A stretch of DNA of 64,000 nt from Closterium sp. NIES-65. Its lineage: Eukaryota > Streptophyta > Zygnematophyceae > Desmidiales > Closteriaceae. The notes beneath the pieces are model-generated. The model was not told the origin of the DNA and did no database searches. It saw only the letters and a list, made by a program, of their open reading frames with translations. Both the position numbers and the translations under genes were made by a program. The DNA is taken from positions 372,001 through 436,000 of the forward strand of contig CANXME010001452.1 in NCBI GenBank assembly GCA_948144175.1, written 5' to 3'. Below are positions 47,618 to 59,153 of this stretch, one piece after another (the stretch's first letter is position 1; every line of letters starts with the position of its first letter).

Positions 47618-47861
47618 TATGTAGCTAAGTGAGGCTGTCCGGGTTAAGGGTCACTCGCAACTGATTCAGATAGGTAGGCAAGCGTCGGTGCGCATAACGG
47701 GTCAAATATGTTGACGGATAGGCAGTCAACACACTATCAGCGGTTTAGTGCCCCGTCCCTTGTTTCAACTCCCGTTTCTTTGTACCATTAGCATCTACTA
47801 CGTATATAGGTGAGCCTGTCCGGGTTTTAGATCATTCGTAACTGATTTGGATAGGTATACA
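47618..47861. repeat. 181-bp satellite array, third block
   Basis: Satellite resumes right after the TA at the end of K. Homologous points at 47633 and 47814 preserve the 181-bp spacing. Element E begins in the GGATAGGTA phrase at 47862. Confidence 0.93.
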
Positions 47862-47988
47862 TGTCAGAACATTATAGCTTATACTTTTGTGTAGGCTGTA
47901 GTGGGGTAGCCCATATGGGGTACAACCCAATTACGGTTAGTACTTGTACCCAACTGTTTCATAGTTCATTCATTCTCGTTTCTTCTCA
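47862..47988 (+). repeat. 5' LTR of E
   Basis: 127 bp from TGTCAGAACA to TTCTTCTCA. It carries GGGTACAA ... TTGTACCC with an inner AACCC/GGTT-like pairing. Confidence 0.9.
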
Positions 47989-48034
47989 TGGTATCAAGCA
48001 GGTTCCCTAACGGGAACGATTCCTAGGGCCCACC

Positions 48035-48985
48035 ACTACGATTTTTTTTTCCTGCCCGGAGCGCGCTCCGCTTAGGCCCGAGTCGCGCCTCGTGTGCTTT
48101 CCTTACCGTCGCGCCCTCGCTAGGCCCCTCACCGCCCCGTCGCGTCGCCCTTAGCGGCCCCTAGCGGCCTCGTCGCGCTGCCCTAGCGGTCGCGTCGCGC
48201 CGCCCTAACGGCCGCGTCGCGCCGCCCTAACGGCCACGTCGCGCCGCCCTAGCCGCCCTCACGGCCCCTTAGCGGCCTCTCGCGGCCCCGATCCGCCACC
48301 CTTGCGGCCTCGATCCGCCGCCCTTTGCGGCCCGTCGCCGCTCTCACCCTGCGGCCCCTCGCCGCCCTTTCACCAGCGGCCCCGTCGCCGCCCTTACACG
48401 GCCCCGCCACCTACCAGCGGCCTCGCCATCTACCAGCGGCCCCGCCACCTACCTGCGGCCCCGCCACCTACCCGCGGCCCCACCACCTACCTCTGCGGCC
48501 CCGGCGCCTACCTGCTGGCCCCGCCACCTACCTGCGGCCTCGCAATCTACCAGCGGCCCCGCCACCTACATGCGGCCTCGCCACCTACCCGCGGCCCCGC
48601 CACCTACCTGTGCGGCCCCGGCGCCTACCTGCGGCCTTGCCGCCTACCTGCGGCCCCGCCACCTGCCAGCGGCCCCGACACCTACCTGCCGCCCCGCCTC
48701 CTCTCAGCGGCCCAACCGAGCCGCCCAGCAGCCGAGCCGCCCAGCATCCGAGCAGCCACGCATCTGAGCCGCCCAGCAGCCGAGCCGCCCAGCCGCCCAG
48801 CCGCCCAGCCGCCCAGCCGCCGAGCGGACCAGCAGCCGAGCCGCCCAGCATCCGAGCCGCCCAGCTGCCGAGCCGCCGAGTCGCCCTGCAGTCGAGCCGC
48901 CCGAGCCGCCCTGTCTGGTAAGAGCAGGGCCTCTTTCACAGCACTGCCCTCGCCCTACTGTTTGCGCTGCAAGTCCATTGCTGTC
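48035..48985 (+). repeat. GC-rich tandem-repeat leader of E
   Basis: Units of the type CGTCGCGCCGCCCTAGCGGC (to about 48290), then CCCCGCCACCTACCTGCGGC units (48400-48700), then CAGCCGAGCCGCC units (48710-48910). In the gag frame this reads open from 48302, but the repeat nature and the conserved ATG at 48986 argue against translation. Confidence 0.8.
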
Positions 48986-51900
48986 ATGGCTACCCCTTGT
49001 GTCCTTGTTTTTGACGCTGAGGGTCGGGCCATTGACTTTGACATCTGGATAGATGACCTGCAGCTTTTCTTACAATGCGATAGGGCAGACGGTCTCTCTC
49101 TCTTTGACCTCACCTCTGGCGCCTCTCCTGCCCCTGCTGCTGATGCTGACGCCACTGTTCGCTCAGAGTGGGCCACGCGCGATGCTGCTGCACGTCTTGC
49201 TGTGCGTCGCCACCTGCCTACCTCTGAGCGTGCGCACTTTAGCCAGTACAAGAGTGCTCAGACCTTGTACGACGCTGTAGTTGCACGCTACTCCTCCCCT
49301 GCCACTGCTGCACTGAGCCGCCTCATGCTACCGTACCTCTTTCCTGACCTTGCTGCCTTTCCCACAGTCGCTGACCTCATTACGCACCTCCGCACTAGTG
49401 ACACTCGCTACCGCCCTGCGCTTCCTGCTGAGTTCTGCGCCAAGAACCCCCCCCCCCCCCCCCCCATGTACATCACTCTCTACTACATAGTCACCCGCCT
49501 CCCTGACTCCCTTCGCGTAGTCAGGGACCACTTCCTCTCAGTCTGTCCCACCACTCTCACTGTTGACCTCCTCGAGAAGGCCCTCTTCGCAGCTAAGAAG
49601 AGCATAGTCGCTGTAGGAGCCTCTCGTGGTGACCCGCGCACCCCCATCATTGAGGGGTGTTCCACCTCCCCTCTTTTGCCCTCTGTTGCCTCTGCTGCTG
49701 CGGCCGACCTCGTTGGGCTTGAGTCGGTCGGTGCGACGTCTACCCCTAGCGGGAGACGCCGCCCTGGCAAGGGCAAGGGGGGCAGGGGCGCTGGAGGAGC
49801 TAGCGGGGGCGGTGGAGGCGGCGGAGGGGGTGGGGGTGGCGGTGGGGGTGGTGGCGGGGGTGGAGGTGTCGCTGGCGGCAGCGGAGGCGGAGGCGGCGGC
49901 GGTGGCGGTGTGAGCGGAGGTGGCGGGGGGTGGCGGCGGTGGAGGAGGCGGTGGCGGAGGAGGTGGAGCTGGCCGGGGTGGCGCTGCGCAGAGGGTCGGC
50001 TCCGGTGGTCAGCGCTAGCAGCAGCAGCAGCGCACTCTTGACATCCCCCACCCTCAGCAGCTCCGTGAGTTGTACGCTGCACGCCAGCGGGGTGGGGGTA
50101 CTGGTCCGTGCACCTACGTCCTACGCACCGGCGACCGCACGGGTGAGCAGTGTGGGGGTGCGCACCCCACCCAGCGCTGCTTTGGCCGCCTGACGGACGC
50201 TTGGCGTCACCAGTTTCCGGAGGCCACGGAGATCCCCCGCTGGGGTGAGCTGTCTAGGGCGGGCGTAGCTATCTTTGATCTTGACTTTGATGCTATTCTT
50301 GCTGCCATGTATGCTGTGACTATTAGTGATGAGGGTGACTGTTACAGGTGTTTCCCGCCCGACCCGGGCATTGAGACTGCTGCTCTAGGTACTGGTGAGG
50401 TTGCTGCTCTAGGTGCTAGCGAGGCTGCTGCTCTAGGTGCTAGTGCGTCTGCTTCCTCAGGTGCTGGTGAGTCCGCGCTCTCAGGTACCGAGTCGGCTTC
50501 GGCCTCCCTCACCTTCACCCTTGACTCTCGGGCGTCTCGCTCCTTCTTTCGGGACCGCACCACACTCACGCCGCTTGGTCGGCCAGTTGCGGTCTCTCTG
50601 GCATACCCCTCTGGGGGTCCTGTCCTTGCTCACTTCTCCACTGTCCTCCCATGTCCGGCGGCTCCCTCTGGCACCCTGTCTGGTCTTTACCTCTCCTCGT
50701 TCTCTACGAACTTGGTGAGTGGCGCTGACCTTCAGGATGGGAGAGTTCACCAGTTCACTCCTGCGAGCCAGCGGGTGACCCACTGCACTAACGCTCGGAC
50801 GGGCTGACACTTGGCCACGTTTACTCTTCGGCCGGGGTCGAGCCTGTACACACTATCCACTACGTCTCCCTCTGTCCCTGCGTCTGGTCAGGTAGCTACT
50901 TCGGGTCAGGTGTTTATCGCAGCGTCCAGGTCTGGTCATGAGTCTGCCCCCTGCTCGTGTCGCCGCCTGTCTCACGAGACTCTTCTTTGGCACCACCGCC
51001 TTGGTCACCCCTCCCTGCTTCGTCTCCGAGGCATGGCCTCTCGTGTCCTTGTCTCTGGTCTTCCCCGGTCCCTCCCTCCCCTTCCTCCGGGGCCTGGCCC
51101 TACCTGTGTCCCCTTTGTCGAGGGGCGGCAGCAGGCTGCCCCTCACACCTCCCTGTTTCCTCCGACAGAGGCCCCGCTGCAGACGCTTCACATGGACGTG
51201 TGGGGCCCGGCCCGTGCCGTGGACAGGGTCACGAGCGCTACTTCCTGTTGGTGGTTGACGACTACTCGCGTTACACCACAGTCTTCCCCTTGCACAGCAA
51301 GGGTGATTTCACTGAGGTGTTGATCGACTGGATCCGCGCAGCTCGTCTCCAACTCAGGCAGAGCTTCGGCTCGGACTTTCCTGTTCTGCGTCTGCACTCT
51401 GACATAGGCGGAGAGTTCTCCTCTAGCCTTCTGCGAGCCTACTGTCGTGCACGAGGCATCGCTAGACCTTCAGGCTTCCGGACTCTCCACAGAAAAATGG
51501 GATTGCTGAGCGCCGCATTGGCATGGTCATGGACGTCGCTCGTACGTCCATGATGCATGCGGTTGCCCCCCATTTTCTGTGGCCGTTTGCGGTTCGGTAC
51601 GCGGCGCATCAGATCAACCTTCACCCCAGGGTCTCCAGGCCGGAGAACTCCCCAGCCCTGCTATGGACGGGGAGGGTTGGCGATGCGTCTGCGTTCCGTG
51701 TCTGGGGATCTCATGCGTTTGTCCGCGACTTGTCTGTGGACAGGCTGTCCCCTCGTGCTGCTCCTTGCGTCTTCATGGGTTTCCCCCCTGACGCGCCAGG
51801 GTGGCAGTTCTACCACCCCACCTCTCGCGGTGTTCTGTCCTCCCAGGACGTCACGCTTGACGAGTCGGTCCCCTACTACCGCCTCTTCCCCTATCGCACT

Positions 51901-53154
51901 CCGTCCCTCCCCCCGCCGCCGCTCTTCCTTGTACCAGGTCCCCCTCCGGTAGACCCCCTCCCCCCTCAGGGTCCGTCCCCTTCAGGTGTGTCCCAGGTAG
52001 ACGCAGTCGAGCTTGTCGAGGTCACTGGTGACTCTGGTGCTGCTGAGGGTGCTGAGCCTGCGGGTGCTGACTCTGGGGGTGCTGAGCGTGTGGGTGCTAC
52101 GCCTGGGGGTGCTGAGCCTGGGGGTGCTGCGACTAGGGGTGCTGAGCCTGGGGGTGCTACACCTGGGGGTGCTGAGTCTGGGGGTGCTGAGCCTGGGGGT
52201 GCTACGACTGGAGGTACTGAGCCAAAGGGAGCTGGGCCTGCTTGTGAGGCGTCCGGAGGTGCTGGGCCTGGAGTTTCTCCGGGTGCTTCGTCTTGGCGGG
52301 AGCCACTCTCTCCACAGGAGCTGCGAGAGTGGGTTGGCCGACGCTGGAGGCGTTCTGCTGGGGCTGGAGTTTCTTCGGCTGCTGAGGGTGCTGGTGCCGC
52401 CAGTCTTGGAGGTACTCGTACTGGAGGTACTGGAGCTGCTGGGCCGGCGGGTGCTTCTGGAGCTGGAGCTGCTGAGGGTGTTGGCGCTGAGGCTACTGGT
52501 GTCGGTCCTGGCGGCGGTGCTGTTGGAGTTCCTGGAGCTGGAGGTGCTGCTGGAGCTGGTGCTGCCGCTGGGGGTGCTGGTGCTGTCCCTGCTGTGTCTG
52601 GAGTCGCCGCGCGGCCTCGGCTGTACTTCGTTCCGCTTCTTCAGCAGGTTCTTGGTCTCCCGCCTTCTACTGGTCCTCCTCCTCCCTTAGAGTGTCCACA
52701 GCCTGTCCCGTCACAGTTACAGTTACAGCCCGCCTCCCCACTGCCTGCTCCTTCTCCCTACACGGGTCCTACTGGAGGTCTTGCTGAGCATCGTGAGCCT
52801 GCGTCTCGCCCTACGTCGCCTGTCCGTCCTGCTCGCGCTAGTGGTCGTACTTCTCGTCAGCGTCCTCCTCCTGTCCCTGGCACGCACCGGATGTCTCTGC
52901 GTCCGTCCACTGCTCCTCTGCGTGCCCCGTTGCCTTCTCCTCCTGAGTCTTCTCTTCCTGCTCTTGCCGACCCGGAGTCAGACTCTCTTCGTGCTGCCAG
53001 TCCTACTGTCACGCGTCTCCTTGCGACTGTCGTCACTGACCCTTCTTTTGAGTCCACTGCTGCGTCTGCCCTAGTTGCTGAGCTCGTCGACTTTGCTGCT
53101 CGCTGTCGTCTAGACTACGCTGCTAGTCTTGTCACTGAGTCTGGGTCTGTTTGT
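48986..53154 (+). pseudogene. gag-pol of E, 3'-truncated and frameshifted
   Basis: Starts MATPCVLVFDAEGR. The 19-C tract (49447-49465) is in frame, giving NPPPPPPMYITLYY. A frameshift in the Gly tract (near 49930) is followed by the knuckle (50110-50190). The protease motif has DSR in place of DSG (near 50523). TGA for CGA at 50805-50807 and frameshifts near 51215 and 51465 follow in integrase, then an open stretch from 51523 with integrase tail and (GGAEP)n linker (52030-52230). Coding sequence ends at the breakpoint near 53154. The frame runs on by chance to 53226. Confidence 0.92.
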
Positions 53155-55327
53155 TCAAGCAAAAAGCAAGCTCTACAAACAGCAAATAAGCAAATGTGGG
53201 AAATAGATACAAAATATATTGTGTAACTGCCACCAAGGTTACCAGCTCTTCACATAGATTTTTCGAGTGTAGAGCCCTAGCCGAAGCCACAGGTTTCGAA
53301 TTCCAAACCACGCACCTCCTGAGGCTGGGATTTGTTGGATGTGCAAATCTACGTGTGAGTTACTTCGAACTGAACCGAGCTGGCTACGTTCCGAACCTGG
53401 AAAGCTGCGAGAAAGTAACTACAGGGACACTTGACATACCACCAACATACACCCAAGCAGGCCTGTCGAAGTCCTTGGGATCAACACTTTGAGTCTTGAG
53501 CTGCTCGAAGTTTGGCCCTGATTTTGACTAAGGTGACCGTTTTTTAGCCCTTAACGATCACGGGCGCAGGTCAAAATCAAAACTTGAAATCCAGGCGTCC
53601 TAAAAAAATGTACGTGAACCATAATGGCACAAAGGCGGATGTTAACCTATTACTTAGCAGAGGGAAGGAGTAAGCTAATACGACTCATGTGTATACCTAC
53701 AGCAAGGGGGGAAGTGGTGGGGAGGGGAGGAGGGGGGTCGTAGGGCAAAACATCGTCAGCAAAGAAGTCATTTAAACTCGTGTGTACAATCGCAAAGCAC
53801 TTCCGAGGTGGTCGTCTTTCATGTCGTACTATTAGTGTGAACTGATGGGTTTTCCAGCCTAGGACCTCCCAGCTGTATTGGACGCTAAGGGAAAATTCGG
53901 GTGCTCCAAACCAAGCTGACTTTGACTTAGACACTTTACAAACATGGGATTGGCTAGAAAACGCTAAGGGAAAAAACCACTTGGCGTGCTCTCGTGCAAC
54001 CTAAGGAAAAATGCGGGGAGGGGGGGGGGGGGGGGGGGGGGGTTGGGCAGCCTCGGAAGGCAGGGGGGGTCCTACAATCGGAAACCAAAACTTTCAGACA
54101 GGGGAAGGCCTGGTTTCGGCCCTTAATGCATCCGGGGAAGAGTCGACCGAGGCACTTAGTGGCACGGGTGCAGTGCAAATCCAACACTTCATGCAGTCGA
54201 GCTGGAGCAAAAGTAGCCCGGAATGTTCAGGGCATTAAGGGCATATGCCCTTGAATCGACAGGCTTGCACCCAACCCGCCACTCTTGGAAGGTGACTTTC
54301 TCAAACATACTGACAGGCGCCCACGATTTTTGGGATGAGGGCACGCGGGGCTGAGGGCACGCGGGGCACAGGGCGGTGTGGGTGTGCGGCGGTTTTGTGG
54401 GGTAGATATCTACCAACAGTGGGTTGGGGCCAAACCCATTATGGGTTGACCTTCCACTGTGCGGGCCTGAGCGAGGGGAGGCGCAAAAGTGCGGATGCAG
54501 CAGATGGGAGCAGCGGCGACGACGAGACAGCGCGGCGCAGAGGGCGTTGGAGTGCGCGTCGGCGGGAGATGACCTCAAGGCGAGACGCGCTGCGCAGGGG
54601 TGGTCACTGAGCGAAAGGCGGAACGACGCTGGCGGAACGGCATGCGGGATGACAGGCGGAACTTTGGACGCCCGTGCGCATTCTGTAAAGAATCTGGTAG
54701 GTGGGAATTGATCAGTTTGGGATTTGCGAAAGGAATGGGCTGCTCTGAAAGGAGCAAGAGGGATACAAAACACAAATGTCAGATCCGAATTTCCTCGCAA
54801 ACGCAAACACGGGTGTATTTTCGCGCGTGGGTTACTCTACTGGAAATTGTTCTCCCGCGCAGCACACTTCGGTAGTGGCACATCGTCGCGGCGTCTTCAT
54901 GCCCCATTCCACATGCTGACACGACTCCGGTTAACCATGTATTGCGAATGCGCCCCGAGCCGAGTTTGTCCCCCCCGGCAACGGCCGCGATGTTCCCAGT
55001 GCCTCGCATGCCGCGCCAACGCATGTGCATGGCAGTTGCCTCAACCCGAGGTTACCAGCGGGTATGGTAGACGCGAACCTTGCGGTTTCCCTCATTGAGG
55101 TAGGGATTTCCAAGGGGAAAATCTTGGAATGGAGTGCTCACACTGCTTGCTCCAAAAGGCCCTCACACCGTAGCAGCTACCTTCTTGGGTCGTCACGGCT
55201 TTCCGCTTCTCGTACCGTTCAGATCTCGAGCCGCGAGAGCGATCCTGCGAGCCACTGAGAGCAACGGTGGAGGTGAGCGAGGGCGGACAAGCTGGTGAGC
55301 GCGACAAGGCAGAGAGAGGCGCGGCGG
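53154..55327. other. Mostly unique sequence right of E
   Basis: No mobile element of the window's families is visible. Notable small items are a G run at 54020-54042 and a 16-bp palindrome AAGGGCATATGCCCTT (54237-54252). Several frames of 60-205 codons on both strands overlap each other and show no family I recognise, so I do not call them. Confidence 0.5.
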
Positions 55328-56705
55328 ATGGCGGGTGAGGAGGAGACGCGGCTGGGGGAGGTGGCGCGTGACGCTGCCGTGGCAAGAAAAAGGAGGGAAA
55401 AGGAGGTGTTAGGAGCGGTGAGGGAGGCAGGGAGAGTGGTGGCGCAGCTGGCAGAGAAGATCGAGGAGGAAGCTGGGAGGATTAGGGGAGCCGCTGTGTG
55501 GATCGAGAACAAGTACTACGAGCCCCGGTTAAAACCCAGGGTCCACAGGTTTCAAAAGTAGGAAGGTTGGTTGGACTTAGTGACAAAACCAAAGGTAGGA
55601 AGGTTGGTTGGACTTTGTGACCCAACCAAAGGTAGGAAGGATGAGGCAACTACGGGAAACTTGAGACTCCGGTTTTAAGCGGGGCAGCGAAGCGAAATCG
55701 CGAGAGAGTGGAAGCGCATTTGCCGAAACCCATGTAGGTGTGCTCAAGCCGCTCTTCCCATCGTGCCACATCAGCATGTCATTCTGCTCTGTAATCCCCC
55801 TCCCTTGCCCCGCTCTCTCTCTCCTCCTGCTCTACCCTGCTCCTGCCTGCCTCCCTCCGATTCATGCCTCTTCCGTCCCCTAACCCATCGCTCCCACCCA
55901 TCTTGCCTCTCTCCGCTTGTCTCTCCCCCCATGGTTCCCCACACCCTCCGACCATAGAACCTCCCGACTCCCGTCCATTCCTCCGCTTCCCGATCCCACT
56001 CCCCGCGGCACAGTTCTTGCGCTTCCTTTCTGCAGCTGCAGAGGACGTGCGGGGGACCACGCGAGTGGCATGAGGCAGGTCCGCGCACAGGGGGGGAGAT
56101 GTGCGCGAGGGGTGGGGGAGGACGCGCAAGGGACGGCAGTGGGGGAGGCGGTGAAGGCGGAGGAGGATGGGGGGCGAGCGGACGGTGATGCCGGGAGGTA
56201 TGGGCGTGGAGTGGAGGGCACAAGAGTGGTGAAGGTGGAGAAGATGCCCTGTGAGGAACCGGTTGGGTGCGGTGAACGGGGCGTGGGGGAAGGCGCGGAG
56301 GCTGGGGAGCGGATTCCGTCGAGTAAGAGGCTCCGGGAGCCAGTGGAGAGGGCGAGTGGGGAGGGGAAGAAGCAGAGAGACGTGGAGGGGAAGGGAAATG
56401 GTGTAGTAGTGAGAGAAAATGGGGGAGAGGAGGGGTTGAGGGGGGCGATGGAAGAAGTGGAGAGGGCGATGGAGGAGGTGCGGGGGTGTGTGGAGGAGCG
56501 GGTGGCTGAGATTCTCAAAGTGGTGCCGCGGGTTGCAGACCGGTTGGACGGGAGAGCGTTGCATGACGAGCCGGGGTGGACGTGGAGAGAAGCCATGGTG
56601 CATGCCTTGTCGCAACCTGGCATGGCAGAGGTGCGCTGGTGCTGTGATGCACGACAGGTGGGCACATGTCACGTACTGCATATTGCATGCACCTCTTGTG
56701 CGTAG
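55328..56705 (+). CDS. Possible multi-exon host gene (unknown function)
   Basis: ATG 55328 opens ~67 codons rich in Glu, Arg, Ala and Lys, predicted as a charged amphipathic helix. They end at a possible splice donor (CCCCG/GTTAAA, about 55528). A pyrimidine-rich stretch and CTGCAG near 56034-56046 could be the acceptor of a second exon. There a 55917-frame stretch encodes an acidic/basic protein with a KRLREPVERASGEGKKQR nuclear-localisation-like segment. A heptad-like EEVERAMEEVRGCVEERV region and WTWREAMVHALSQPGMAE follow. The putative intron holds a ~49-bp tandem repeat (55556-55645). I do not recognise a family. The long minus-strand frame over the same DNA is Pro/His-rich and is probably the shadow. 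Exon limits are guesses. Confidence 0.3.
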
Positions 56706-57210
56706 TGTGCTCTCCACACTTGTCGAAGCTTCTGAGGAGATGGAGGACTCGTGGACGTGAGAAGCACTTCTGTTAGCGTTGCGCTGCATCTTTCCCGTCG
56801 TGTCCTTGTGTTGACCATAATCCCGCCCTATTCCTTTGTATTATGACTGAAACTGTTTTTTTTATGAAATTGATGTACACAATCGAATGGCCATCAGATG
56901 GCTGTGCCATGAAAGATGACGAATTAAGCGAACGCTGTTAATTCTAACCTTTCTACTCACTCAATCCGTGCTCCTCTTATATACCCGAAACTTTCTTTCT
57001 TTCACCGTTCACCTTCCTACATCTCTCCACTCTCCCCTACTTTCCCTGTATCTCGCATCGCTTCATGCATCCCTTGCTGATTCCCCTTTCCCCTTACCCA
57101 TTCTTAAGTTGAGATCTCGTTTCCCCTGACCACCATGTGTGCGTGCTGGTGGGTGCAGATGCCATCACAGCGCACGCAGACGCCATGAAGGCCAAGGAAC
57201 AGCACGTGAG
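56706..57210. other. AT/pyrimidine-rich sequence left of the minisatellite
   Basis: No gene is firmly supported. A 47-nt segment (57159-57205) between CAG and GTGAG could be a small exon and ends five bases before the minisatellite. Confidence 0.35.
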
Positions 57211-59153
57211 GAGGGGGGCGGCGGGGGCGGCGGGCGCGCACACGCGCGGATGGGGCGGCGGGGGCGGCGGCGCGCGCACGCGCGGAGGGGGCGGCGGGGG
57301 CGGCGGGCGCGCGCGCACGCGCGGAGGGGGCGGCGGGGGGCGGCGGAAGCGCGCACGCGCGGAGGGGGCGGCGGGGGCGGCGGGCGCGCGCACGCGCCGA
57401 GGGGGCGGCGGGGGCGGCGGGGGCGGCGGGCACGCGCACGGCGCGGGGGAGGGAGGGGGCGGCGGGGGGCGGCGGGCGCGCGCACGCGCGGAGGTGGCGG
57501 CGGGGGGCGGGCGGGGCGCGCGCCACAGCGCGGAGGGGGCGGCGGGGGCGGCGGGGCGCGCGCACGCGCGGAGGGGGCGGCGGGGGCGGCGGGCGCGCGC
57601 ACGCGCGGAGGGGGCGTGCGGGGGCGGCGGGCGCGCCGCACGCGCCGGAGGGGGGGCGGCGGGGGGCGGCGGGCGCAGCGCACGCGCGGAGGGGGCGGCG
57701 GGGGGCGGCGGGCGCGCGCACGCGCGGAGGGGGCGGCGGGGGCGGCGGGCGGCGCGAGCACGCGCGGAGGGGGGCGGCGGGGGCGGCGGGCGCGCGCACG
57801 CGCGGAGGGGGCGGCCGGGGCGGCAGGGTGCAGCGGGCGCGCGCACGCGCGAGGGGGCGGCGGGGGCGGCGGGGGCGCGGGCGCGCGCACGCGCGGAGGG
57901 GGCGGCGGGGGCGGCGGCGGGCGGCGGCGCGCGCACGCGCGGAGGGGGCGGCGGGGGCGGGCGGGCGCGGCGGGCGCGCGCACGTGGCGGAGGGGGCGGC
58001 AGGGGCGTAGGGCGCGCGCACGCGCGGAGGGGGCGGCCGGGGCGGCGGGGGCGGCGGGCGCGCGCACGCGCGGAGGGGGCGGCGGGGGCGGCGGGGGCGG
58101 CGGGCGCGCGCACGCGCGGAGGGGGCGGCGGGGGCGGCGGGGGCGGCGGGCCGCGCGCACGCGCGGATGGGGGCGGCGGGGGCGGCGCGGGCGGCGGGCG
58201 CGCGCACGCGCGGAAGGGGGCGGCGGGGGGCGGCGGGCGCGGCGGGCGCGCGCACGCGCGGAGGGGGCGGCGGGGGCGGCGGGGCGCGGCGGGCGCGCGC
58301 ACGCGCGGAAGGGGCGGCGGGGGGGCGGCGGGCGCGGCGGGCGCGCGCACGCGCGGAGGGGGGCGGCGGGGGCGGCGGGGCGCGGCGGGCAGGCGCGCAC
58401 GCGCGGAGGGGGCGGCGGGGGCGGCGGGGGGCGGCGGGCGCGCGCACGCGCGGAGGGGGCGGCGGGGGCGGCGGGCTGCGCGCACGTGCGGAGGGGGCGG
58501 CGGGGGCGGCGGGCGCGCGCACGCGCGGAGGGGGCGGCCGGGGCGGCGGGGGCGGCAGGCGCGCGCACGCGCGGAGGGGGCGGCGGGGGCGGCGGGGGCG
58601 GCGAGCGCGCGCGCACGCGCGGAGGGGGCGGCGGGGGGGGCGGGGGCGGCGGGCGCGCGCGCACGCGCGGAGGGGGCGGCGGGGGCGGCGGGGCGCGGCG
58701 GGCGCGCGCACGTGCGGAGGGGGCGGTGGGGGCGGCGGCGCGCGCGCACGCGCGGAGGGGGCGGCGGGGGCGGCGGGCGCGGCGGGCGCGCGCACGCGCG
58801 GAGGGGGCGGCGGGGGCGGCGGGCGCGCGCGCACGCGCGGAGGGGGCGGCGGGGGCGGCGGGCGCGGCGGGCGCGCGCACGCGCGGAGGGGGCGGCGGGC
58901 GCGGCGGGCGCGGCGGGCGCGCGCATGCGCGGAGGGGGGCGGCGGGGCGCGGCGGGCGCGCGCACATCGCGGCGGGCGCGGCGGGCGCGGCGGGCGCGCG
59001 CACTCGCGGCGGGCGCGGCGGGCGCGCGCACTCGCGGCTGGCGCAGCGGGCGCGCGCACTCGCGGCGGGCGCGGCGGGCGCGCGCACTCGCGACGGGCGC
59101 GCGCACTCGCGGCTGGCGCGGAGGGCGCGGCGGGCGCGCGCGCACTCGCGGCG
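57211..59153. repeat. ~37-bp GC-rich minisatellite, about 50 units
   Basis: The unit alternates a purine-pyrimidine block (GCGCGCGCACGCGCG) with a G-rich block (GAGGGGGCGGCGGGGGCGG), giving ~37-bp periodicity with unit-length variants. Toward 58970-59150 the unit shifts to CTCGCGGCGGGCGCG types. It reads open in all three frames of both strands over long distances, which explains the very long Arg/Ala/Gly or Pro/Arg/Ala frames here. It replaces the missing 3' half of element F. Confidence 0.95.

Larger units (their letters stand above)
47862..53154 (+). mobile_element. E: Ty1/copia element truncated before RT
   Basis: 5' LTR 47862-47988 (127 bp), primer site TGGTATCAAGCA (47989-48000), hairpin GTTCCC/GGGAAC (48002-48017), GGGCCCACC (48026-48034), leader, gag and pol up to the linker before RT. 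Homology to A and B stops abruptly near 53154, where unrelated sequence starts. No 3' LTR is present, so the TSD cannot be tested. The LTR belongs to the family of J and the solo LTR at 22706. Confidence 0.92.

Noticed and set aside
54189-54806. 205-codon minus-strand frame
   Set aside because: No recognisable motif, overlaps equally long plus-strand frames, and no splice or conservation evidence.
55779-56789. 336-codon minus-strand frame rich in Pro, His, Ser
   Set aside because: It is the complement of the Glu/Arg/Gly-rich plus-strand frame. Composition is typical of an antisense shadow and no motif is recognisable.
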